Source: Allopusillimonas sp048270225 (GTDB taxonomy: Bacteria; Pseudomonadota; Gammaproteobacteria; Burkholderiales; Burkholderiaceae_B). From it: a stretch of DNA of 64,000 bases. The DNA lies in assembly GCA_048270225.1 (NCBI GenBank), contig JBLWTG010000008.1:144798-208797 (forward strand), given 5' to 3'. Shown here one piece after another: positions 43,905 through 53,425 of this stretch. A model generated the notes under the pieces. It was not told where the DNA came from. It did not search any database and saw nothing but the letters and a program-made list of their open reading frames with translations. Numbering within the stretch: the stretch's first letter is position 1; every line of letters starts with the position of its first letter. Both the position numbers and the translations under genes were made by a program.

Positions 43905-44843
43905 ATGTCAGAACAATCTAATCCCACCTGGGATCTGAGCCGCCTCAACATATTTATCAGCGTCGCAAAGAGCGGCAGCTTAAAAGCAGCATCAATGGCG
44001 CTTGGTATCCCGCAGCCAGCGATCAGCCGGCAGATTGCGCGCCTTGAAGCCGACTGCAAAGGCAGACTGTTCGATCGCACCGGCAGAGGCATGGTGTTGA
44101 CAGAGCTGGGAGCCCGAACGCTCCCACTTGTAGAGCGGGTGCTAAGCGAGGCAGACCTGCTCACCGAGAGCATCAACAATACGGGAGGGGAGCCGTTTGG
44201 TGACGTTCGTATCGGAATACTTCCTTCGTTGTACCGTTATGTCGCCGTGCCGCTGTTTTTTAAAATGCGCGAGCGTCACTCGGGCATCCGCCTACAGTTT
44301 TTCGAGGGATCGTCAGGACAGATAGACAACTGGCTTGTCGCCGGAATGCTTGACCTGGGCCTGCCATATCGCTATGGCCCGAGCACTGCACCAGAAGGCG
44401 AACCCATCATTTCGGCAGACTCTTGTCTGATCGGATCTGCTGGAGACTGGTTGACGAGCAAGCCAACCGTCCCCTTCAGCGCGTTGAACGAATTACCCCT
44501 GATTCTCCCCAGCGCACCGAGCGGAGTACGCAGCACACTGGACAAGCTCGCTCGCAAGCAGGGTATCAAGCTCAATATTGTTGTAGAAGCTGACTCAACC
44601 CAACTGCAGGCCACCATTACGGCATTGGGGGGAGCCTACACCGTGCTACCCAGGTTGGCCGTAACAGATGCTCTCAATCGTGGCGAGCTTCAGGCCGCCC
44701 AAATCATAGAGCCAACCATCGTCCGCCACATTACGCTGGCGCTCACAAGCGCGCATCCGCCCTCTCATGCGACACGAACTGTCGCCACCGAGCTCAGAAA
44801 GGTTGTGCTGGCCTCAACGTTTTGCGAACCTCCTAGCGATTGA
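43905..44843 (+). CDS. LysR-family transcriptional regulator
   Basis: A 312-residue LysR protein with HTH (LNIFISVAKSGSLKAASMALGIPQPAISRQIARLE, residues about 15-50) and effector domain from about residue 100 (VRIGILPSLYRYVAVPLFF). It is divergent from the Bug gene at 43763 with 141 bases between, and its stop is two bases from the convergent Bug gene at 44846. It probably regulates one or both. Confidence 0.92.
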   Translation: MSEQSNPTWDLSRLNIFISVAKSGSLKAASMALGIPQPAISRQIARLEADCKGRLFDRTGRGMVLTELGARTLPLVERVLSEADLLTESINNTGGEPFGDVRIGILPSLYRYVAVPLFFKMRERHSGIRLQFFEGSSGQIDNWLVAGMLDLGLPYRYGPSTAPEGEPIISADSCLIGSAGDWLTSKPTVPFSALNELPLILPSAPSGVRSTLDKLARKQGIKLNIVVEADSTQLQATITALGGAYTVLPRLAVTDALNRGELQAAQIIEPTIVRHITLALTSAHPPSHATRTVATELRKVVLASTFCEPPSD

Positions 44844-44845
44844 AG

Positions 44846-45826
44846 TCAGAAGCTGCTTTTTGCCCCTGACTGCTCTATGACTTGTTTCCACTTCGTTTGC
44901 TCCCGGGCTACCATCGCCTGCATTTCTTTTACCGAGTTTCCTGCGGGCAACAGGCCAACCTTGCGCATATGTTCCTGGACCTCCGGCTTGGCAAGCACCT
45001 TATTGAGCGCCTCGTTAAGTCTTTGGACAATAGGCATTGGCGTGCCGCCAGGCGCACTCAGATAATTCACAGGCGACGCATCAAAGCCTGGCAAAAACTT
45101 GGCCACCGGCGGCACACCCGGTAATGCATCCAAAGGTTCGAGAGTCGTCACACCGAGTGCCTTAACGTCTCCATTTTGAATGTAGGGAGCGTAGACTGTC
45201 AGACTATCTATCGCCATTTCAACGCGCTGACCCACAACATCCTGCACAGCCGGGCCAGTACCACGATACGGTACATGATCAATTTTTATCCCCGCCATCA
45301 CTTTGAGCAACTCGCCCGACAAATGACTGGATGCGCCAATACCGGCGCTCGCAAAACGAATTGCATGCGGCTCTTTCTTGGCCAGCGCAATAAGCTCGGG
45401 AATAGAATCGGCTTTAACTGACTTATTAACAACGACCACGCTTGGCACAACGGCTATTGATGAAATCGGTGTCAATCCCTTGTAGGGATCATAAGGAAGC
45501 TTATTCATCAAGAATGGATTAGTCAGCTGGGGGCCTGGGGTGGTGTACAGCAGCGTATAGCCGTCAGGCTTGGATTCAGCCACCATCCTGGCGCCTACGG
45601 TCGCCCCGCCGCCAGGCTTGTTCTCTACCACAACACTCTGCCCAAGCTCGGCCGCCAACGGCTCCGCCACGAGCCGAGCCGTAAGATCAGCACCGCCACC
45701 TGGCGCAAAAGGAACAATCAGCGTAATGGGTCGGTTGGGATAGCTCTTTTGAGCAGCAACGGGAAATGCAGCCCCGGCAGCGATAGCCAAGATCGGCGCC
45801 ACCAGAGAAAATTTTCTCCAAAACAT
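44846..45826 (-). CDS. Bug-family (TctC-like) periplasmic solute-binding protein
   Basis: A 326-residue Bug receptor. Signal peptide about 1-26 (MFWRKFSLVAPILAIAAGAA, AAQ cleavage). Mature motifs YPNRPITLIVPFAPGGGADLTAR, VVENKPGGGATVGAR and HVPYRGTGPAVQDVVGQ. It follows the fused acyl-CoA dehydrogenase gene (45965-48274) on the same strand after 138 bases, so likely the same operon. ATG preceded by AGGAGAGACACA. Confidence 0.93.
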   Translation of the reverse strand: MFWRKFSLVAPILAIAAGAAFPVAAQKSYPNRPITLIVPFAPGGGADLTARLVAEPLAAELGQSVVVENKPGGGATVGARMVAESKPDGYTLLYTTPGPQLTNPFLMNKLPYDPYKGLTPISSIAVVPSVVVVNKSVKADSIPELIALAKKEPHAIRFASAGIGASSHLSGELLKVMAGIKIDHVPYRGTGPAVQDVVGQRVEMAIDSLTVYAPYIQNGDVKALGVTTLEPLDALPGVPPVAKFLPGFDASPVNYLSAPGGTPMPIVQRLNEALNKVLAKPEVQEHMRKVGLLPAGNSVKEMQAMVAREQTKWKQVIEQSGAKSSF

Positions 45827-45964
45827 TGTGTCTCTCCTGTAGATGTTTGTCAGCGTGCGTGTTGCACGCATATCGTTATTACCCGACGTAGTCCAGCACT
45901 GACGGGGCTCCTGCGCATCTCCATATCGCTATGAAAATAGAAAAACTTTCCTGGCCAGATTGAA

Positions 45965-48274
45965 TCAAATCGGCAACTCCAGCACCAACTTCGAAAGGAT
46001 GTTGCGCTGTATCTCGTTGGTTCCACCATAAATAGTCGTAATTGCCGAGTTATACAGGCGTTGTGCCGGATGAACAGCAGCGCCGTTGCCCAATAGAAGG
46101 CGTTCATCCCCACCAGACTCCCCGGCATACTCTACTGATTCCATACATATTCTTGAGTAAGTTTCCGTAGCCCAGATTTTTAGCAATGACACGCTGGGCG
46201 ACAACGATTCACCGCGCTTCACAATCTCTGCGTACTCTCCATAGAGCGCCTGAAGGTCCAATACGTCAAGAAAATGACCCACAAAGCGGTCCTTGAAAAC
46301 CCGGTCCTCAAAAAGCTGACGGGAGCGGCCGACCTGCTCTAGCTGATGTAAAGCAAACCAAGACTGACTAGGGCTGCCCACAAATATCCGTTCAAAATCG
46401 AGCAACGCCTTGGCGATCGACCAACCGTCATTCAGCTTACCGACCAGGTTCTCGGCCGGCACGCGCACATTGTCGAAAAAAACCTCACAAAACTCCTCCT
46501 CGCCACCGATGTTTCTTATGGGTCTTACCGTAATACCCGGGGTACTCATATCTGCCAGAAGAAAACTGATCCCGCCCTGTTTTTTTACCGCTTTATCGGT
46601 GCGAACGAGCATGAAAATATGCGTCGCGTCCTGAGCAAGCGTCGTCCATATTTTCTGACCATTGACTACAAAGCAATCTCCATCTGCCACCGCTTCAGTT
46701 CGCAACGACGCAAGATCTGAACCGGCATTAGGCTCTGAATATCCCTGGCACCATATATTCTCCCCGGACAGGATTTTCGGCAGAAACTTGCGGCGCTGTG
46801 CCTCAGTTCCATATCGAATCAATACTGGGCCAATGTTGATAATGCCCTGGTCCGGCATACGTGCCACGCCATATGCTTCCATTTCCTCAATAAAGACAAT
46901 CAATCGGCCGGGGGTAAGCCCCATTCCTCCATGCTCTTTCGGCCACGCAGGCGCAATCCATCCTTGCCGGGACAGCGCCAGATACCAAGTCTTGATCTCA
47001 TCCCAATGCAGGCGCTTCGGTGGATTGCGCAATGCCTCTGGATAATGGTCGCGAATAAAATGGCGTACAACAGCGCGAAACTCGTGTTCCGGAAGTGCAT
47101 TCCAGTCAGTGTCCGTTCTCGTTTCCTGTGGCGCACTGTCCGATTGGTTGGGTCCCAGCTTATCAATTAGCGGAATGGCGAGCAGTCGGTTTTCTCGCGC
47201 GCCTCCCAGCCAACTTGTCAGATGCAGAGCTCGCTTTAGGTAAAGCCCGACATCCAATTCGTCGGTATAGCCGATTGCGCCATGGAACTGAATGGCGAGC
47301 CTCGCCATATGAACAGCGGCATGCGCGCAACGCGCCTTGACCCGAGCGCCATGCGCCTGCTCCATAGCGTCGGTCTGGCCAGAGGTTGAAAGAAACTCTG
47401 CCAGCACAGCGTCGGCAAGACGTATTTGAAGATATGCGTCAACCATGCGATGCTGCAACGCCTGATTACTGCCTATGGGCTTTCCGAACTGGCTGCGTGT
47501 TTTCAGATAGGCAAGCGTCAGCTCGAACGCTTTATGAGCTATTCCAACCAGTTCAGCTGCCTGCGCCACTCGCGCGCAATGATTTGCATATGCCCCGGCC
47601 TCAATGACAACATCGCCATCCGCAATGCAATGCGCTGCCGCAATGCGAACATTGGTCAATGTGAGCGTGCTGGCTAATGATCCATCCACTCGCTCATGCA
47701 CAACTACGTCTACACCCTCGGTACCCGCCGGCACCCATAAGATCAACTTTTCCCGTTCACACACCACCAGCCAACCATCCGCGCGGGCCGGATACACCCA
47801 CTGCCGGACGCAAGATAACTGAAGCTCTCCGTTCTGGTCGGTCTCCGTATATGCGCTGTTCCGACCTTTCCCACTCGAAAACTCCTGCCAGGCCACTCCA
47901 ACGATTAGCTCTCCTGCTGCAATTTTCTCAAGCAAGCAGTCACGCATGGCGTTACCAGGTAACCGGGACAATAGAGCAGGCGCCTGAATACCGGCCGCAA
48001 GGTAAGGCTCCGGCAAAGGATGCCGACCAACTTGCTCAGCAATCGCACAGGCCGCATCCAAGCCTAAACCCAAACCTCCATGCTGCTCTGCAACAAGAAC
48101 ACCCGTCCAACCGGCCTCAACCAACTTGACCCATACATCCCGGTCATACCCGGGATCTTTGCCGCGCAACGCCCGTAAACGCGACAACGGCGACAGGGCC
48201 TGTAGTTGATCGTGGGCACTTGCCCCAATCGCCCGCGCTAGATCGCGTTTTCCTTCCGTAGTCTCATTATGCAT
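45965..48274 (-). CDS. fused double acyl-CoA dehydrogenase
   Basis: A 769-residue protein with two acyl-CoA dehydrogenase halves. The N-terminal half (about 1-375) has TLAYLKTRSQFGKPIGSNQALQHR and AIQFHGAIGYTDELDVGLYLKRA. The C-terminal half (about 385-769) has GYSEPNAGSDLASLRTEAV, WTTLAQ and ends IYGGTNEIQRNIL. The second half keeps the canonical FAD/substrate motifs; the first looks like a degenerate partner. This matches FadE34/ChsE3-type fusions, in which one chain forms the heteromeric active site. Divergent from the CoA-transferase gene at 48515. Confidence 0.92.
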   Translation of the reverse strand: MHNETTEGKRDLARAIGASAHDQLQALSPLSRLRALRGKDPGYDRDVWVKLVEAGWTGVLVAEQHGGLGLGLDAACAIAEQVGRHPLPEPYLAAGIQAPALLSRLPGNAMRDCLLEKIAAGELIVGVAWQEFSSGKGRNSAYTETDQNGELQLSCVRQWVYPARADGWLVVCEREKLILWVPAGTEGVDVVVHERVDGSLASTLTLTNVRIAAAHCIADGDVVIEAGAYANHCARVAQAAELVGIAHKAFELTLAYLKTRSQFGKPIGSNQALQHRMVDAYLQIRLADAVLAEFLSTSGQTDAMEQAHGARVKARCAHAAVHMARLAIQFHGAIGYTDELDVGLYLKRALHLTSWLGGARENRLLAIPLIDKLGPNQSDSAPQETRTDTDWNALPEHEFRAVVRHFIRDHYPEALRNPPKRLHWDEIKTWYLALSRQGWIAPAWPKEHGGMGLTPGRLIVFIEEMEAYGVARMPDQGIINIGPVLIRYGTEAQRRKFLPKILSGENIWCQGYSEPNAGSDLASLRTEAVADGDCFVVNGQKIWTTLAQDATHIFMLVRTDKAVKKQGGISFLLADMSTPGITVRPIRNIGGEEEFCEVFFDNVRVPAENLVGKLNDGWSIAKALLDFERIFVGSPSQSWFALHQLEQVGRSRQLFEDRVFKDRFVGHFLDVLDLQALYGEYAEIVKRGESLSPSVSLLKIWATETYSRICMESVEYAGESGGDERLLLGNGAAVHPAQRLYNSAITTIYGGTNEIQRNILSKLVLELPI

Positions 48275-48361
48275 AGAATTTCTGATGTCTCTAAACGTAC
48301 CGTCTGATCAGTTTAGGAAGATCGATCTCGAATAAATAGGGGATCCCGAGCAATTCAGAGT

Positions 48362-48374
48362 TGCACTTTGTGCA
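48362..48374. promoter_or_regulatory. short palindrome in divergent promoter region
   Basis: TGCAC-TTT-GTGCA is a perfect 5-base inverted repeat at 48362-48374, near the middle of the 240-base gap between the divergent fused dehydrogenase (48274) and CoA-transferase (48515). It could be an operator for coregulation. No local regulator gene flanks this gap. The rest of the gap holds no gene that I can support. Confidence 0.3.
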
Positions 48375-48514
48375 CACGCACAGCAAGCTGCAGACAGTCG
48401 GGATGACGGGAATCGCATATCTGGTTTTCAGGCGTAGCAGTAGCGAGCAAGCGCCCTCGCGAATAGACTTCACTATGCAAGGGACTACGTCGCCCCTACG
48501 AATACGGAGAAATA

Positions 48515-49735
48515 ATGCAAACCCTTTTATCGTCTATCCGCGTCCTGGATTTAAGCCGTGTGCTGGCCGGCCCATGGAGCACTCAACTCCTGGCTGATCT
48601 TGGTGCCACAGTCATCAAGGTCGAGCGGCCAGGAAAAGGCGATGACACACGCGCCTGGGGCCCCCCTTTTCTGACTCGTCCAGACGGAACACCAACATAC
48701 GATGGCGGCTACTTTGTTGCGGCAAACAGAGGGAAGCACTCAATCACTGTCGATCTGCAGACAGAAGAAGGACGGGAGATTATCAAAAAGCTTGCCATCG
48801 ACGCGGACGTGGTTGTTGAAAACTATAAGGTGGGCACCCTGGACAGACTGGGATTAGGCTACAAGGATCTGTCCCGAATCAATCCTCAATTGGTATTTTG
48901 CTCAATTACCGGATTTGGACAGAACGGCCCGAGAGCAAAGGAACCTGCTTATGATTTTCTGATTCAGGCGATGGGCGGGCTCATGAGTGTCACCGGGGAA
49001 CGAGACGATATGCCTGGAGGTGGTCCGCAGAAGGTAGGCGTGCCGATTGTGGACCTGACGACAGGCGTCTATGCTGCCCTCGCTATTGTTTCCGCGTTAT
49101 TTTCGCGAACGCAAACAGGCCAAGGGGAATATATCGACCTGGCTATGCTGGATGTCCAGACAGGCCTGCTTGCCAATCAAGCAATGAACTATCTACTTTC
49201 GGGCAAGACACCCCGAAGAACGGGCACAGCACACCCCAATATCCAGCCACAACGAATCTTTGATTGCAAAAACGGCCAGATGATTGTGGTCGTGGGCAAC
49301 GACGGTCAGTTCAAAACACTATGCGAACTAATTGGACGCATCGACCTTGTGCACGACGAACGCTTTGCAACGAATGGACAACGCGTCAAGAACCAGCACC
49401 TTCTGGATCCCATACTCGATGAAGTGTTCATGTCTGCCGAGCGCGGGATCTGGCTCGACCGCCTACTGAGCGTCGGCATCCCGGCTGGTCCAATTAATAG
49501 TGTTCCGGAGGTTTTCGAAGAGCCGCAGGTTAAGCATCGGAACATGCTCAAGTTTTTGCCCCACCCCATCGCCGGAACAGTACCTCAGATTATGAGCCCA
49601 TTCCAGTTTCCCAACTCGCTCACGACAGAAGACATCGCCCCTCCAATACTGGGACAGCATACGGCACAGATTCTTGAGACACTGGGGTACACCGAGGAAC
49701 AGGTACACACGTTCCGTGAGCGCGGCGTGGTTTGA
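48515..49735 (+). CDS. CaiB/BaiF family class III CoA-transferase
   Basis: A 406-residue class III CoA-transferase. N-terminal SIRVLDLSRVLAGPWSTQLLADLGATVIKVERPG, VFCSITGFGQNGPRAKEPAYD and nucleophile Asp180 (VGVPIVDLTTG). Probably succinyl-CoA-dependent activation of a carboxylic acid. Good site GGAG seven bases before ATG. The crotonase gene 49777 follows in the same direction after 41 bases; the fused dehydrogenase is divergent, so the three could act in one pathway. Confidence 0.92.
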   Translation: MQTLLSSIRVLDLSRVLAGPWSTQLLADLGATVIKVERPGKGDDTRAWGPPFLTRPDGTPTYDGGYFVAANRGKHSITVDLQTEEGREIIKKLAIDADVVVENYKVGTLDRLGLGYKDLSRINPQLVFCSITGFGQNGPRAKEPAYDFLIQAMGGLMSVTGERDDMPGGGPQKVGVPIVDLTTGVYAALAIVSALFSRTQTGQGEYIDLAMLDVQTGLLANQAMNYLLSGKTPRRTGTAHPNIQPQRIFDCKNGQMIVVVGNDGQFKTLCELIGRIDLVHDERFATNGQRVKNQHLLDPILDEVFMSAERGIWLDRLLSVGIPAGPINSVPEVFEEPQVKHRNMLKFLPHPIAGTVPQIMSPFQFPNSLTTEDIAPPILGQHTAQILETLGYTEEQVHTFRERGVV

Positions 49736-49776
49736 TCATCAAATTTCACTCTTACCAATACCAAACAGGAATCATC

Positions 49777-50556
49777 ATGGAAACTGACTACACCGCACTA
49801 AAAGTGACTATGCATGGCCATGTAGCCCTCATCCAACTGGCCAATCCACCAGTCAACGCGTTGAGCACGGCCATGATGAACGAACTGACGCTGGCTCTGG
49901 ACCGCATTTCAGAGAATTCTGATGTACGGTCGGTGGTTTTGACCGGAGAGGGCAAGTCGTTCTGCGCGGGTGCAGACCTAAAATCGCGCAAAGATACAAT
50001 AAAAGGACCTGGGGACCTGCCTCAGCACTCGCGGCGCACCCGAGAGTGTTTTCATGCAATTCGAGAATGCACCAAACCAGTCATCGGTGCAATCAATGGC
50101 GCCGCGCTTGGTGCCGGATTGGCGATTGTTGCATCATGCGACATACTCGTCGCGGCTACAAACTGTGCCGTAGGATTGCCGGAAATTAACGTTGGACTGC
50201 TCGGGGGCGGTCGTCATGCCATGCGGCTTTTCGGACACTCCCGAGTGCGCCGAATGATGTTGACAGGCATGCGTATGGACGGAGATGAGCTTTACCGTCT
50301 GGGTGTTGTCGAGGCCAGCGTGGCTCCAGATCAACTGCTAGACACCGCACTGGGTCTCGCCCAGGAGATCGCAGGAAAAAGTCCGCGGTCATCTGTCCTG
50401 GCAAAGCAGACCCTCAACGCCATAGAGGAAATGAGCCTGCGTGACGGTTATAGGTATGAGCAGGACATGACAGCAGCCATAGCAAAGACGGATGACGCAA
50501 AAGAAGCGCTCGCAGCATTTCTCGAAAAACGAGAACCGCTGTTCAAGGGCAGCTGA
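49777..50556 (+). CDS. enoyl-CoA hydratase/isomerase family protein
   Basis: A 259-residue crotonase. Oxyanion-hole FCAGADLK (about 62-69) and GAALGAGLAIVASCD. Of the two hydratase glutamates, the one equivalent to rat Glu164 is present (Glu136, LPEINVG), the Glu144 equivalent is Ala116. One-Glu crotonases include hydratases, isomerases and hydrolases, so exact reaction is open. ATG 49777 follows CAGGA; an in-frame ATG at 49732 would overlap the CoA-transferase stop. Confidence 0.88.
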   Translation: METDYTALKVTMHGHVALIQLANPPVNALSTAMMNELTLALDRISENSDVRSVVLTGEGKSFCAGADLKSRKDTIKGPGDLPQHSRRTRECFHAIRECTKPVIGAINGAALGAGLAIVASCDILVAATNCAVGLPEINVGLLGGGRHAMRLFGHSRVRRMMLTGMRMDGDELYRLGVVEASVAPDQLLDTALGLAQEIAGKSPRSSVLAKQTLNAIEEMSLRDGYRYEQDMTAAIAKTDDAKEALAAFLEKREPLFKGS

Positions 50557-50673
50557 TCGCGGAAACCGTGCGGGTCACGCCCGCGCGGATGCTCAACCCA
50601 CATAGCCACCACCCCATTAAGCACCAAACAACATCAACGGTTTCGCGGGAATCAAATATCGCGCGCTTCAGGT

Positions 50674-50691
50674 TGTATTGTTATCAATACA
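50674..50691. promoter_or_regulatory. candidate GntR operator upstream of the Bug-gntR genes
   Basis: TGTATTG-TTAT-CAATACA is a perfect 7-base inverted repeat with a 4-base spacer, 53 bases before the GTG at 50745. The 20-mer TTGTATTGTTATCAATACAT (50673-50692) recurs with two mismatches upstream of the LeuC-like gene at 55212, on the opposite strand, at nearly equal distance. The GntR protein encoded at 51722 is the obvious candidate binder. The remaining leader 50557-50744 holds no gene. Confidence 0.6.
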
Positions 50692-50744
50692 TGTATATGA
50701 TTATGCATCTTTACCCTCATACATACATCAAGAGGAGACTATGC

Positions 50745-51713
50745 GTGCATAAACAATACATAGGCGCTGGCTTGCTCAGCGCTGTTCTCGCCCTTTCCGC
50801 AACCATCCCATCGCTTGCCGCTGCCGATCAACCGCCACTCAAACTGGTGGTCGGCGCATCGCCAGGCGGCACAACAGACCGCGTAGCCCGAGGCATCGCT
50901 CAGGAAATGACAGACATCCTGGGCCAGACTGTCATCGTTGAAAACAGGCCCGGCGCCGGTGGCAACATCGCCGCCGATGCGGTTGCGCGAGCGCCCAAAG
51001 ACGGCAACACATTGCTGGTCAGCTTTACCAGCTTCACCGTCAATGCCAGTCTCTACAAGAAACTGCCCTTCGATCCCGAGAAGGATTTCACACCCATCAG
51101 CATGCTGGCCGAAGTACCCAGCGTGCTGGTGGCCCGCAAGGACTTCCCCGCCTCAGATGTGGCGACGCTGATCAAGATGGCCAAGAAAGATCCGGGCAAG
51201 TATTCGTTTGCGATCGGCGGCGTGGGCTCGTCCCTGCACATGGCAACGGCCAGCCTGGAGATGAATGCCGGCATAGAGGGCCTGAATGTTCCGTACAAAG
51301 GGACATCGCCTGCATTGCAGGATCTGGTCGGCGGACAGGTGGACCTGATGTTCGCGAGCGCTGTCAATGTCATGCCGTTTTATGGCAGTGATCGCCTCAA
51401 ATTCCTGGGCGTGACCAGTCCCGAGACCATGAAGCAATTCCCCTCGGTACCGCCCATCGGCAAAACCGTGGAAGGCTTTTCTTCCAAGGCGTGGTTCGGC
51501 ATGTTCGGACCGGCAGGTATGTCCAAAGAACGCGTGGACCAGCTCAACCACGCAGTGGTCGAAGGCGCCAAAAGGCCAGGCTTCGTCAAGCTCGTAGCGC
51601 CCGAAGGCGGTACAGTGGTCACCAATACACCGGAAGAGTTCGCCCGCTTTGTCTCCGAAGACATCAAGCGCTACGCCAAAGTCGTAAAATTCACCGGAGT
51701 TACTGCCGACTGA
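50745..51713 (+). CDS. Bug-family (TctC-like) periplasmic solute-binding protein
   Basis: A 322-residue Bug receptor starting at GTG 50745, with AGGAG seven bases upstream. Signal peptide about 1-28 (YIGAGLLSAVLALSATIPSL, cleavage after LAA). Mature motifs LKLVVGASPGGTTDRVAR, VVENRPGAGGN, NVPYKGTSPALQDLVGGQVD. An ATG at 50741 just before it is out of frame and stops after three codons. It is cotranscribed with gntR at 51722 and likely supplies the substrate of the 52517-55212 enzymes. Confidence 0.9.
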   Translation: MHKQYIGAGLLSAVLALSATIPSLAAADQPPLKLVVGASPGGTTDRVARGIAQEMTDILGQTVIVENRPGAGGNIAADAVARAPKDGNTLLVSFTSFTVNASLYKKLPFDPEKDFTPISMLAEVPSVLVARKDFPASDVATLIKMAKKDPGKYSFAIGGVGSSLHMATASLEMNAGIEGLNVPYKGTSPALQDLVGGQVDLMFASAVNVMPFYGSDRLKFLGVTSPETMKQFPSVPPIGKTVEGFSSKAWFGMFGPAGMSKERVDQLNHAVVEGAKRPGFVKLVAPEGGTVVTNTPEEFARFVSEDIKRYAKVVKFTGVTAD

Positions 51714-51721
51714 ACGAGAAT

Positions 51722-52489
51722 ATGATCGACAACCCTACCCCTCGCTACTACAAAATCTATCGCCTGCTCAAACAGGCGGTGGAAAGCGGGCACTATGCCC
51801 ACCATGAAGCCATGCCGGGGGAAAATGTTCTGGCGCAGCAGTATCAAGTGTCCCGCCTGACCATTCGTCGATCACTGGACTTACTGCAGCGCGACGGGCT
51901 GGTGGAACGGCGCCAGGGGTCGGGCACGTTCCCGGTCGCAGGAAACGCCGCCGCCCAGCCCTTGCGGGCAGACATCAACAAGCTGGTCGCCCATCTGAAC
52001 AAAATGGGCACGGGCACCCAGGTAAGGCTGCTCAGTTTCGGATACGAAACGGCCAATGAAATGGCTCGTCATCAGCTGGAGCTGCCGGCCGGCAGCAAAC
52101 TGCAGAAAGCAATCCGCGTGCGTTACCACAACAAGGCGCCGTTTTCCTATCTGGTGACGTACGTACCAGAAGATATAGGGCGGCGCTATACAGAAGAAGA
52201 CATGACGCGCCAGCCTCTGCAGGCGCTATTAAAAGGCCTGGGCATACGTCTGGGATCGGCTGATCAGTCGTTTACGGCAACGGCAGCGGATGCCCACCAT
52301 GCCGAAGCACTCAATGTCGGGATATCTTCGCCGTTGCTCGTCATCAAGCGCCTCACCCGCGACACCCAGGGCAGGCCGATCGAGTATCTGGTCGCCACCT
52401 ACAATCCTGAATGCTTCGAGTATCGCATGGCGCTTTCCAACAAACGCTCAAAAGGCGTTGACGGCTGGATTCTGGACGACAAGCGTTAA
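51722..52489 (+). CDS. GntR-family regulator, HutC subfamily
   Basis: A 255-residue regulator. The winged HTH spans about 8-75 (PGENVLAQQYQVSRLTIRRSLDLLQRDGLVERRQGSGTF in outline) and the UTRA effector domain about 95-240. The ATG at 51722 starts eight bases after the Bug stop, so the two genes are one unit. It converges on the lyase/hydratase genes at 52517-55212. The shared operator at 50674 and 55258 makes it the likely regulator of both, with a metabolite of the pathway as effector. Confidence 0.92.
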   Translation: MIDNPTPRYYKIYRLLKQAVESGHYAHHEAMPGENVLAQQYQVSRLTIRRSLDLLQRDGLVERRQGSGTFPVAGNAAAQPLRADINKLVAHLNKMGTGTQVRLLSFGYETANEMARHQLELPAGSKLQKAIRVRYHNKAPFSYLVTYVPEDIGRRYTEEDMTRQPLQALLKGLGIRLGSADQSFTATAADAHHAEALNVGISSPLLVIKRLTRDTQGRPIEYLVATYNPECFEYRMALSNKRSKGVDGWILDDKR

Positions 52490-52516
52490 GCCCGCCGCCC
52501 CGCTCTCGCATCTACA

Positions 52517-53389
52517 CTACTCGTACTGTTTTGCATGTTCCAGCAGAGAGGGCGTGCCGATCAGCTCGTTGAGCTCATCAAAATTCAGCATGGCATCGGC
52601 CGAACCGGCCGTGGTTCCCTGCTGTTGCAGCAGGCCGTAGTAGCTTTGCAGCGCGTGCGACACGGCACGACTTGCGCCGCCAGGAAAGATCACGATGCTG
52701 AAGCCAAGCTCGCCGAGTTCCTGGGCGGACAGCACAGGCGTCATGCCGCCTTCCACCATATTGGCCAACAGCGGCACGCGCCCCTTGAATCGCTCGCACG
52801 CCTGACGCATCTGCGCATCAGTTCGCAACGCCTCGACGAACAGCACATCTACGCCGCATTCCATGTACGCCTGCGCTCTATCCAGGGCTGCATCCAGGCC
52901 TTCTACGGCAACCGCATCGGTCCTAGCCAGAATCAGGGTATCCTCGCTGCGCCGGGCGTCCAGCGCTGCTTTCAGCTTGCCGCACATATCGGAGACAGAG
53001 ACTACGGACTTGCCTGCCAGATGTCCGCAACGCTTTGGGAACGTCTGGTCTTCAAGCTGTATCATCGATGCGCCGGCTTTCTCGAATCCTTTGACCGTGC
53101 GCATGACATTCAACGCATTGCCAAAGCCTGTGTCGCCATCGACGATAATGGGCAGGTCGATGCGATCAGCAATGCGCGACAGGGTCTGCTCGACCTCGGT
53201 GTATGTGGTCAAGCCCACATCCGAGCGCCCAAGACGCGTGTAGGCAATGGATGCACCAGACAGATAAACCGCCTGGAAACCTGACTGCTCGGCTATCAGC
53301 GCCGACAGAGAATCATAAACACCCGGCGCAAGCAGGCACGGCGTGGATTGCAAAAGCGTTTTAATTGGCGTCATCGTATTATGTTGCAT
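52517..53389 (-). CDS. isocitrate lyase/PEP mutase family lyase
   Basis: A 290-residue superfamily member with canonical catalytic motifs: Asp84 and Asp86 (VDGDTGFG), Glu113 (LEDQ) and KRCGH (Cys121, His123). Size and motif fit 2-methylisocitrate, 2,3-dimethylmalate or oxaloacetate-type lyases. Together with the LeuC/LeuD-like pair just upstream it resembles the dimethylmaleate hydratase/dimethylmalate lyase set. ATG 53389 chosen; 53374 is an in-frame alternative that would drop five residues. Last gene of the leftward operon from 55212. Confidence 0.88.
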   Translation of the reverse strand: MQHNTMTPIKTLLQSTPCLLAPGVYDSLSALIAEQSGFQAVYLSGASIAYTRLGRSDVGLTTYTEVEQTLSRIADRIDLPIIVDGDTGFGNALNVMRTVKGFEKAGASMIQLEDQTFPKRCGHLAGKSVVSVSDMCGKLKAALDARRSEDTLILARTDAVAVEGLDAALDRAQAYMECGVDVLFVEALRTDAQMRQACERFKGRVPLLANMVEGGMTPVLSAQELGELGFSIVIFPGGASRAVSHALQSYYGLLQQQGTTAGSADAMLNFDELNELIGTPSLLEHAKQYE

Positions 53390-53425
53390 GCGTTCCGATC
53401 CATCCAGCGAGCGGATCGAAACAGT

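Noticed and set aside
48291..48473. 60-codon frame in the divergent gap
   Set aside because: No ribosome site or recognisable motif; it lies in a probable promoter region.
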